Assembly (NCBI RefSeq): GCF_900187375.1
Contig: NZ_FYEW01000003.1
Coordinates: forward strand, 310,001 to 374,000
Source: Hymenobacter gelipurpurascens
GTDB lineage: Bacteria; Bacteroidota; Bacteroidia; Cytophagales; Hymenobacteraceae
Length of the DNA stretch: 64,000 bases
Reading direction: 5' to 3'
Shown: positions 15,228-21,849 of the stretch, in pieces
How positions within the stretch are numbered: the first letter of the stretch is position 1
Layout: each line of letters begins with the position of its first letter
The notes under the pieces: model-generated
What the model saw: the letters and a program-made list of their open reading frames with translations, nothing else
What the model was told of the DNA's origin: nothing
Database searches by the model: none
Made by a program: the position numbers and the translations under genes

Positions 15228-17741
15228 ATGCTTCAGCTCCCTGACTTGCCCGCCTGCACCGGCGGCACCCTGCTCCAAACGCCCGCCAAGGCAACGCCTA
15301 TTCATCAGCTGCTCATCGACAGCCGCCGTGTAGGCCAGCCAGCGGGTGAGTTGTTCTTCGCCCTGCGCGGTCCGCGCCACGATGGGCACCGTTATCTGGC
15401 CGAGCTGTACGGCCGCGGGGTGCGGCTATTTGTAATTGAGCAGGAGGAAGCCGTAACGGGTGGCCTAGGAGCTTTTCCCGAAGCCGGTTTTCTGCTGGTG
15501 CCGGATGCCCTCCGGGCGCTGCAGGCCGTGGCGGCTTGTCATCGGCAGCAGTATCGCCTGCCGGTGTTTGGCATCACGGGGTCCAATGGCAAAACCATTG
15601 TAAAGGAGTGGCTGGCCCAGCTGCTGAGCCCCGATGAGCTGATTTGCAAAAGCCCGCTGAGTTTCAATTCGCAGGTAGGCGTGCCGCTGAGCGTGTGGGA
15701 GCTGAACCCCACGCACACGCTGGGCATCTTCGAGGCCGGCATATCCGAGCCGGGAGAAATGGCGCGTCTGGCCCGCGTTATTCAGCCTACGCTAGGCCTG
15801 TTCACCAACCTGGGCACGGCCCACGATGCCGGCTTCACGTCTGCCCGCCAGAAGACGGAGGAGAAAATGCAGCTCTTCCGCCACGTAGAAACCCTTTTCT
15901 ACTGCGCCGACCATACGCTTATTCACGAGGTGGCCCACGCGCAGTTGGATACTCGCCGAACGGTATTCTGCGCTTGGACGCGCCAACGCGGGTTATTCGA
16001 GGATAAGCAGGCCGATCTGCTCATTACCATGCACGAAGCCTCTGCCGACCGTACCGTCGTGCGCGTGGAGCGCGCTAGGCCACTGCCCCAGGAGCACACG
16101 TTCACGCTGCCTTTCGCCGATGAGCCTTCCGTAGAAAATGCGCTGCATGGGCTTTCGGTGCTGCTCTGGCGCCAGGTGGCACCCGCCGAAATCCAGCGCC
16201 GCCTCGACCGATTGCAGCCCGTGGCCATGCGCCTGGAGATGAAGCAGGCCCTCAACGACTGCTACATCCTCGACGACACTTATAACAATGACTTGGCCGG
16301 TCTTAGCCTGGCCCTCGATGCCCTGGCCCGCCAGCCGCGCCGTGGCCGCCGCACCCTCATTCTGTCTGATGTGCTGGAATCGGGCCTCGCCGGCGCCGAT
16401 TTGTATGCGCGCGTGGCCGCGCAGGCTACTGCTCATGGGGTAGAGCGCCTTATTGGCGTTGGGCCGGAAATCAGTCAGAATAAAAATGCCTTTGCCGGAC
16501 TGGAAACAACCTTCTATGCCGATACAGAAGCCTTCCTGAGCAACTTTCAGCCTGATCGGTTTCGTCACGAAACCATTCTGGTAAAAGGAGCTCGCCGCTA
16601 TGGTTTCGAGCGGATTGTGGCCGTGTTTCAGCAGAAAATACATGGCACGGTGCTGGAGGTAAACCTTGATGCGCTGGTGCACAACCTCAACTTCTACCGC
16701 CGCCGTCTGCAGCCGGATGTCAAGCTGATGGTGATGGTGAAGGCCTTCGCGTATGGCAGCGGGTCCTACGAAGTCGCCAATCTGCTCCAGTTTCATCGGG
16801 CCGATTACCTGGCAGTGGCCTACACCGATGAAGGCGTGGACCTGCGTCAGCATGGTATCAGCCTGCCCATCATGGTCATGAATCCGTCGCCGGATTCTTT
16901 CCAGAAGCTGCGGCAGTATCATCTAGAGCCCGAAATCTACTCCTTCGAGCTGCTCGATGCGTACCTCGCGGCGGCTCAGGAAGGCCCGCTGCCCGCCATG
17001 CACCTCAAGCTTGATACCGGCATGCGCCGCCTGGGCTTTGCTGAGGAAGATGTACCGGCGCTTTGTCAGCTGCTCCAAACCCACGTAGGCCACCTGCGCG
17101 TCGCCAGCGCCCTCACACACCTGGCTGGCGCCGATGAAGAGCAGCACAACGACTTCTCGCGTCAGCAATTAGCGGCCTTCCACCGCATGACGCCCCAACT
17201 GGAAGCCGCTCTAGGCTACTCTATCCTCAAGCATGCTCTCAACTCGGCCGGCATTGTACGCTTCCCAGAGGCCCAACTGGATATGGTGCGCCTCGGCATC
17301 GGGCTATATGGCGTAGAGGCCACTGGCCGCGAGCAGGAAGCCCTGCGCCCCGTGAGCACATTGCGGACTACTATTTCACAAATCAAAACCCTGCCAGCCG
17401 GCCATACTGTGGGCTATGGCCGCCGTGGCCAGGCCCAGCCGCACGAGCGCCGCATTGCTACCCTAGCTATCGGCTACGCCGATGGTTACGACCGGCGCTT
17501 CGGCAACGGGGCCGGGCACGTCTTGGTTAGGGGCAACCGTGCCCCCTTAATCGGCAATGTCTGCATGGATATGTGCATGGCCGATGTCACGGGCATCCCC
17601 GAAGCACAGGCCGGCGACCTGGCGGTAATATTTGGGGAGGGCCTGCCGCTGCCGGAGCTGGCTGCCCAAATCGGCACGATTCCCTATGAGTTGCTTACCA
17701 ATGTAAGTGAGCGGGTAAAACGCGTTTTTGTGGCGGAGTAG
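15228..17741 (+). CDS. murF-alr: Bifunctional MurF / alanine racemase
   Basis: 837 residues. Residues about 1-465 are MurF, the ligase that adds D-Ala-D-Ala to UDP-MurNAc-tripeptide: an N-terminal uridine-binding domain (QLLIDSRRVGQPAGELFFAL), the ATP loop FGITGSNGKT (about 113-122), FEAGISEPGEM, and ILDDTYNNDLAGL. Residues about 470-837 are alanine racemase, which supplies the D-alanine: LEVNLDALVHNLNFYRR, MVKAFAYGSGSYEV with the PLP lysine at about 502, KLDTGMRRLGF, and GYADGYDRRFGNG/GNVCMDMCMADVTG. The fusion is common in Bacteroidota and pairs substrate supply with use. Start 15228 is fixed by the promoter motif just upstream. Confidence 0.95.
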   Translation: MLQLPDLPACTGGTLLQTPAKATPIHQLLIDSRRVGQPAGELFFALRGPRHDGHRYLAELYGRGVRLFVIEQEEAVTGGLGAFPEAGFLLVPDALRALQAVAACHRQQYRLPVFGITGSNGKTIVKEWLAQLLSPDELICKSPLSFNSQVGVPLSVWELNPTHTLGIFEAGISEPGEMARLARVIQPTLGLFTNLGTAHDAGFTSARQKTEEKMQLFRHVETLFYCADHTLIHEVAHAQLDTRRTVFCAWTRQRGLFEDKQADLLITMHEASADRTVVRVERARPLPQEHTFTLPFADEPSVENALHGLSVLLWRQVAPAEIQRRLDRLQPVAMRLEMKQALNDCYILDDTYNNDLAGLSLALDALARQPRRGRRTLILSDVLESGLAGADLYARVAAQATAHGVERLIGVGPEISQNKNAFAGLETTFYADTEAFLSNFQPDRFRHETILVKGARRYGFERIVAVFQQKIHGTVLEVNLDALVHNLNFYRRRLQPDVKLMVMVKAFAYGSGSYEVANLLQFHRADYLAVAYTDEGVDLRQHGISLPIMVMNPSPDSFQKLRQYHLEPEIYSFELLDAYLAAAQEGPLPAMHLKLDTGMRRLGFAEEDVPALCQLLQTHVGHLRVASALTHLAGADEEQHNDFSRQQLAAFHRMTPQLEAALGYSILKHALNSAGIVRFPEAQLDMVRLGIGLYGVEATGREQEALRPVSTLRTTISQIKTLPAGHTVGYGRRGQAQPHERRIATLAIGYADGYDRRFGNGAGHVLVRGNRAPLIGNVCMDMCMADVTGIPEAQAGDLAVIFGEGLPLPELAAQIGTIPYELLTNVSERVKRVFVAE

Positions 17742-18169
17742 CAGCTTGCATAGCTAGCACAACCAAAGAATAGTCTTCTAAAAATACTTATAGCCTAGAT
17801 GCTTATTTATCAGACTATAAGTAATAATTTTGACCCCTCAAATTGAATAGTTGGAATTGCGCAAATGAGCTTTTCTAGTCTGTTTAGCCGCTTTAAGCAT
17901 CGGCAGAATCCTAGAGTAGAATAGTTTCACCTCAGCCAACAGCCAGCATAGTGCACTAGGCAAAGCAACAAATCCTGGTAAGCCAGCTTGCCTTGCTGTT
18001 CTAGGCCACTCAGGTTTGTATTCTCTCACGCTAGGATGACTATTCTGGGACGATGGAGACTGTTCCTTGTCTGAATTTTGACTTATGTAGCGTAGGCTGC
18101 AGTACCCGTAAAGCCACATGCTGTGGTGGCTAAAAGTGAACATACACAGCGTTACTTGTAACGAATCAC
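17742..18169. other. AT-rich gene-free stretch with two small dyads
   Basis: 428 bp with markedly lower GC than the flanking genes. Visible: an 8-bp inverted pair ACTTATAG (17786-17793) / CTATAAGT (17815-17822); a -7-like TAATTTTG at 17825-17832; a CTAGGCCA at about 18001; and a 14-bp palindrome CGTTACTTGTAACG (18150-18163) only 6 nt before the next ATG. A 118-codon minus-strand frame (17838-18194) overlaps the start of the next gene and has no recognisable features; I do not call it. Confidence 0.4.
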
Positions 18170-19588
18170 ATGAATACACTTGTACGCTTGCCATGGTGGC
18201 GGCAGGGCCTGGTTTGGCTCGTGCTTCTGCTCACAATGGCCACGCGCACCTTGGCCGATGATGCGCCGGCTCCTCTTGATGGCTACTGGAAAGGACCTTT
18301 AAAGGTGCCCGGCGGGCAGCTGGAAGTAATTTTCCGGCTAATAAAGCTGACAGACGGCACCTACTTTGCGGCCATGGATGTGCCCTTGCAGAAGGTTAGC
18401 CGCATGCCCGTAGCCGTTTCGGTGCGCGGCGATACAGTTTCTATGTTGGCGGAAGAGGCGGGTAGCCGCTTTTTGGGTCGTATAACCTCCGATGGTAAGA
18501 AGATAGACGGCACCTGGAGTCAGCCGGGCTTTGCAGTTCCGATGACGCTGGAATTTGCACCCGCTACTATTAATACCAACCCTAAGGCACGCCTCACGCC
18601 GCCTTATCGCGAAGAAGAGGTGTTGTTCACGAATATCCCGGTAGACCTGCGGCTGGCAGGCATGCTGACTATTCCGGCGGGCCAAGGGCCGTTCCCGGCG
18701 GTAGTATTGGTGTCGGATGCAGGCGCTCAGGACCGGGACGAAACCATTGGCGACTACCGGGTGCTGGGTTCACTGGGCGATTATCTTACCCGGCGTGGCA
18801 TTGCGGTGCTGCGCTTCGATGACCGCGGCGTAGGCCAGTCGGGTGGCACTATGGGAAAAGCTACGGCCCCCGATGTGGTATCGGATGTGCAGGCTGCGCT
18901 CAACTATCTGCGCACCCGGCCCGAAATTGATCTGGAGCATATGGGCGTAATCGGGCACGGAGAAGGTGGCAATGTGGCCCTCCTGGCAGCCTCCCAGCCG
19001 TTGCCCCCCAGCTTCGTCGTGACGCTGGCTGCTCCTGGCCTACCAGGCAAAGTATTGCTGGCGCAACGCCAGGCCAACACGCTGAAGGCTGCGGGCACCG
19101 CGCCTGCCCAGATAGATGAGGCCCTCAAAAAGCAGATGGCTATGTTCGATGTTATTCTGCAGTCGACCGACGCAGCACAAGCTCAGACCATGGTAGCCAA
19201 TATGCTGCGCCAGAGCAACGCGTTGCTGGATGCCGCTGGAGCTCAGGAAAGTGCCCTCGACATGACTTCGCCGCACTATAAAGCATTCCTGACTTTCGAC
19301 CCGACAGCTAAGCTAGGCGACGTGAAGTGCCCGGTATTGCTGCTCAACGGCACTGCCGACCTGAATGTAGGCGCCGATGCCAATCTGGCTATCCTAACCA
19401 AAAACCTGAAAAACAGCCCGAGCGTTACGCCCCGTAAATTGCCCGGCGTCAATCACCTATTCCAGGCCGACCCGTCGGAGTGGCCTCTCGTAAATGGGCA
19501 GCAAAAGGAGGTTTTCTCCCCCGCTGCACAAGAGGCCATTCGGGAGTGGATTGTACTGCAAACTAAGGCGGTTAAGGTCAAAAAATAG
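18170..19588 (+). CDS. Secreted alpha/beta hydrolase-fold protein lacking the serine nucleophile
   Basis: 472 residues. A signal peptide (GLVWLVLLLTMATRTLADD) leads to a beta-rich N-terminal domain (about 35-135, YWKGPLKVPGGQLEVIFRL), then an alpha/beta-hydrolase domain (about 150-465). The fold landmarks are clear: VVLVSDAGAQDRDE, VLRFDDRGVGQSGG, LNGTADLNVGAD (acid residue) and LPGVNHLFQ (the catalytic His). The nucleophile elbow, however, reads VIGHGEGGNVAL: residue 264 is Gly (codon GGA, 18959-18961) where relatives have GHSEGG. The usual 'GSGPQDRDE' near the oxyanion hole is also changed to SDAGAQDRDE. It is probably not a classical esterase; it may be inactive or a binding protein. Ends in a terminator. 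Confidence 0.85.
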   Translation: MNTLVRLPWWRQGLVWLVLLLTMATRTLADDAPAPLDGYWKGPLKVPGGQLEVIFRLIKLTDGTYFAAMDVPLQKVSRMPVAVSVRGDTVSMLAEEAGSRFLGRITSDGKKIDGTWSQPGFAVPMTLEFAPATINTNPKARLTPPYREEEVLFTNIPVDLRLAGMLTIPAGQGPFPAVVLVSDAGAQDRDETIGDYRVLGSLGDYLTRRGIAVLRFDDRGVGQSGGTMGKATAPDVVSDVQAALNYLRTRPEIDLEHMGVIGHGEGGNVALLAASQPLPPSFVVTLAAPGLPGKVLLAQRQANTLKAAGTAPAQIDEALKKQMAMFDVILQSTDAAQAQTMVANMLRQSNALLDAAGAQESALDMTSPHYKAFLTFDPTAKLGDVKCPVLLLNGTADLNVGADANLAILTKNLKNSPSVTPRKLPGVNHLFQADPSEWPLVNGQQKEVFSPAAQEAIREWIVLQTKAVKVKK

Positions 19589-19611
19589 CTTCAGACTCAG
19601 CTGATAAGCTT

Positions 19612-19650
19612 AAGGCGGGACGAAGGAGCTTTACCTTTCGTCCCGCTTTA
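19612..19650 (+). terminator. Hairpin terminator behind the hydrolase gene
   Basis: AAGGCGGGACGAA pairs with TTTCGTCCCGCTTT around a short loop. The T-run is weak (TTTA), so termination may be partial. Confidence 0.6.
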
Positions 19651-19688
19651 CGTATGCGCAAAATCATCTTTTCCCTCTCTCCCTATAT

Positions 19689-20306
19689 ATGAAAAAGCAA
19701 TTTCTTTCCCTGCTGGCTGCTACAGCCCTCCTGACAGCCTGCGGCGACCTGAAAAACCCCGAAACGAAAGATCAGCCCCAGGAAGCCACTGCCGATACGG
19801 CCGTAGTTTACCGTGATGGCAAAACTGCCGCCGATGCTGCTGGTGATGGTGCTTCCTCCGTGAGCAACTCCTGGGACATGACCAAAGCCGAGCTAGCGAA
19901 TGAGAAGCTGGAAGAAATAGACCTACCCGAGGTATCGGTGCGCAGCAACGATGAGTACAACGTGTATGGCCTAGAGGAAAAAATCCTGTTCGACACGGAC
20001 AAAGCTGAAATTAAGCCTACGGCTACCCGCGCTCTTGCTGAAATCAGCGGCTCTATCGGCCGTCGTTTCCGCGACAAGCAGGTTCGGGTGCTAGGCTTCG
20101 CTGACTCGCGTGGCGACAAAGCCTACAACCGTGAGCTGGCTGCCCAGCGTGCCGAGTCGGTGAAAAACTGGCTGGTGAAGAACGGACAGATGAAGGCAGA
20201 AAACGTTAGCATTGAGTCGTTTGGCGAATCAGCTCCGGCTGCTTCCAATGCCACGGCTGCCGGCCGTCAGGAAAACCGCCGCGTAGAAATTGCCGTGCGT
20301 AAGTAG
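19689..20306 (+). CDS. OmpA-family peptidoglycan-binding lipoprotein
   Basis: 205 residues. The signal peptide MKKQFLSLLAATALLTAC ends in a lipobox, so Cys18 would be lipidated. Residues about 20-95 form a charged, Ala/Asp-rich linker. The OmpA C-terminal domain covers about 98-205: ILFDTDKAEIKPTATRALAE, VRVLGFADSRGDKAYNRELA, AQRAESVKNWLVKNG and ENRRVEIAVRK. The Asp and Arg that bind diaminopimelate (in FADSRGD and NRRVEI) are present. It likely ties the outer membrane to the cell wall, like Pal. It converges on the next gene through a large nested inverted repeat. Confidence 0.92.
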   Translation: MKKQFLSLLAATALLTACGDLKNPETKDQPQEATADTAVVYRDGKTAADAAGDGASSVSNSWDMTKAELANEKLEEIDLPEVSVRSNDEYNVYGLEEKILFDTDKAEIKPTATRALAEISGSIGRRFRDKQVRVLGFADSRGDKAYNRELAAQRAESVKNWLVKNGQMKAENVSIESFGESAPAASNATAAGRQENRRVEIAVRK

Positions 20307-20307
20307 G

Positions 20308-20456
20308 ATCACGGATTCAGTCGGATTCGTCGAATTTCGCGAATTCAGAACCACACAAAAAAGCCGCTTGACGCAAGTCAAGCGGCTTTTTTGTGTGGTT
20401 CTGAATTCGGCTTGGCTAACCTATGATCAGCTTAATCCGACTGAATCTGTGATTAG
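20308..20456. repeat. Nested intergenic inverted repeat, family D (ATTCAGTCGGATT type)
   Basis: Outer arms: left about 20309-20331 (ATCACGGATTCAGTCGGATT) and right about 20431-20455 (inverse, with two or three differences). The inner perfect 32-bp palindrome sits between them. The right outer arm contains the stop codon of the next gene. Such a composite suggests a mobile or recombining extragenic palindrome that landed between convergent genes. Confidence 0.75.
20341..20408. terminator. Perfect 32-bp stem with GCAA tetraloop, bidirectional terminator
   Basis: Arms 20341-20372 and 20377-20408 match at all 32 positions, from GAATTC at the outer ends to GCTTGAC at the loop. The loop is GCAA, a stable GNRA tetraloop. 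A6 and T6 runs inside the stem give terminator geometry for both convergent genes. Confidence 0.9.
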
Positions 20457-21355
20457 TCTTTGAACATGTCTACTTCGGCCCGGATCATGGCGTTGTAGCG
20501 CTGTCCGTTGTTGGCGAGCGTAATAAGGCTCCAGCCGCGGCCAATGGTGTAGTTCCAGGTCCGACTCTCTTTAAATTCAAACGTAGGACGCAGAATCTGG
20601 CCGTAGGGCGTGTAGTTGTCCATGAAGTTGGTGGTGTAGAACTTATCACCGCTCACAATCCACTCCATAGCTACGAAGAAGCCTTCCTTGGGGGCTTCAA
20701 TGTTGTACTGGGTCAGGTCGATGGTGTACCACTCGCCGCCTTTTGGTGCCGAAACCACGATGTTGTCGGTCAGCAAATCGGTGTTAGGCGAGTTGTAGTT
20801 GCCATCTGCCTTGTATAGCCGCACCCGGAACGGCTCACGTGGGAAACCGTTTTCACCGATATAGAACGACACGGAGCGCACGTTGCCGAGGTTTTTACCC
20901 TTATCGTTCTTCACGAAGAAAGCATACTGGCTGCCGGGCATCCCCTGAATCATGCCTTCGCCGGGCGTGGTCGACTTAGAGCCCAGGTCCAGGTTTTTGA
21001 TTTTGACGGAGCTGGTTACTTTCACCTCTTTCAGCGCAATAGCACGCTTAGGTACCTCAATAATCATATCCTGCACCTTAATGCCGGGTTTGATCAGTAC
21101 TGCCTTGCGGAAATAGCCCAGGGCATTAATAATGAGGGAGTCCTGAGGGTTCTTCTCCGGCATAGCCAGCTGGAAGTAGCCGTACTCGTTGGTGAGAGCA
21201 CCAGTCTGTTCCTCGCGTAGGCCTATAGAGGCAAACGGAATAGGCTCTTTGGACTTTTCGTCCACGATACGGCCTGATATTTTGTTTTCCTGTGCAAAAC
21301 CAAGTGCCGGCAGGAGTAAAGCAAAAAAGAGAAGAGAGAGTACGCGTTTGAGCAT
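20453..21355 (-). CDS. Secreted protein with carboxypeptidase-like regulatory domain
   Basis: 300 residues. The signal peptide is MLKRVLSLLFFALLLPALGFAQ. Residues about 24-105 are a CarboxypepD_reg-like beta sandwich (KISGRIVDEKSKEPIPFASI, LTNEYGYFQLAMPE, INALGYFRKAV). The remaining 190 residues are beta-rich with LYKADGNYNSPNTDLLTDN and FFVAMEWIVSGD, a pattern seen in Bacteroidota surface proteins of unknown role. It has no plug or barrel, so it is not a TonB receptor. A minus-strand -7-like box (TAGTTTTG, plus-strand 21379-21386) lies 23 bp upstream. Its stop codon lies within the family D repeat. Confidence 0.85.
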   Translation of the reverse strand: MLKRVLSLLFFALLLPALGFAQENKISGRIVDEKSKEPIPFASIGLREEQTGALTNEYGYFQLAMPEKNPQDSLIINALGYFRKAVLIKPGIKVQDMIIEVPKRAIALKEVKVTSSVKIKNLDLGSKSTTPGEGMIQGMPGSQYAFFVKNDKGKNLGNVRSVSFYIGENGFPREPFRVRLYKADGNYNSPNTDLLTDNIVVSAPKGGEWYTIDLTQYNIEAPKEGFFVAMEWIVSGDKFYTTNFMDNYTPYGQILRPTFEFKESRTWNYTIGRGWSLITLANNGQRYNAMIRAEVDMFKD

Positions 21356-21512
21356 ATGCAGGCAGAATAAGACTATGCCAAAACTACAATGAATTCGGCC
21401 ATCAACTACAATGTCTCATAGAATATTTATAGTTGTGCAATTTGTTGGAAGAATAGTTATAGGCCAGAGTGTGACCATTTTGTCCTCTTCTTAGGCAGGT
21501 AAGAATTGTGGC

Positions 21513-21545
21513 TTTTGGCCGAAACCTAAAAGGGTGGTACCTTTG
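21513..21545 (+). promoter_or_regulatory. Full Bacteroidota promoter of feoAB
   Basis: -33 TTTTG at 21513-21517 and -7 TACCTTTG at 21538-21545 are separated by 20 nt, the canonical spacing. This gives a leader of about 25 nt before the GTG at 21577. I see no Fur-box palindrome. Confidence 0.75.
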
Positions 21546-21576
21546 TTTAAAGTAAGTCTAAATAATCCTCCCGCCC

Positions 21577-21840
21577 GTGTCCACTCGTTCCACTAGTGCC
21601 TTGCCCGCCATTCCCCGTAGCGTGAAAGATTTACGTTTGGGCGAAACCGGCACTATCTGCTGCTTAAAAGACCCCGAAATGGCCCTCAAGCTGTTAGAAA
21701 TGGGCTGCATTCCGGGTACGCAAGTGCGAATGAACAGCCGGGCTCCGTTGGGTTGCCCGATTACGCTGGTAGTAGGTGAGAGCGAAGACTATACCTTATC
21801 GTTGCGGGTAAGTGAAGCCGCAACCATATTCCTGAAATAG
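21577..21840 (+). CDS. feoA: FeoA, ferrous iron transport accessory protein
   Basis: 87 residues from a GTG start; no in-frame ATG lies before the conserved part. FeoA is a small SH3-like protein that works with FeoB in ferrous iron uptake. Visible signature: SVKDLRLGETGTICCLKD, LKLLEMGCIPGTQVRMNSRA, and PLGCPITLVVGESEDYTLSL, the last matching the 'P.GDP...V..Y...LR' block. The codon-final SEAATIFLK is usual. feoB starts 9 bp downstream, so this is an operon behind the promoter at 21513-21545. FeoC is absent, as in most Bacteroidota. Confidence 0.93.
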   Translation: MSTRSTSALPAIPRSVKDLRLGETGTICCLKDPEMALKLLEMGCIPGTQVRMNSRAPLGCPITLVVGESEDYTLSLRVSEAATIFLK

Positions 21841-21849
21841 CACAGTAGA

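Noticed and set aside
15993-16922. 309-codon minus-strand frame opposite murF-alr
   Set aside because: It lies wholly antisense to conserved MurF and Alr motifs; His/Gln/Gly-rich without recognisable domain.
17742-18169. Small RNA or riboswitch in the AT-rich gap
   Set aside because: No recognisable riboswitch core or terminator; the dyads are short and unsupported by any known family.
17838-18194. 118-codon minus-strand frame in the AT-rich gap
   Set aside because: It overlaps the start of the hydrolase gene, has no family features, unusual composition (many Ser/Cys/Tyr) and no promoter.
21421-21576. Fur box before feoAB
   Set aside because: I looked for the 19-bp GATAATGAT-type palindrome and found no convincing match; only the two-box promoter is supported.
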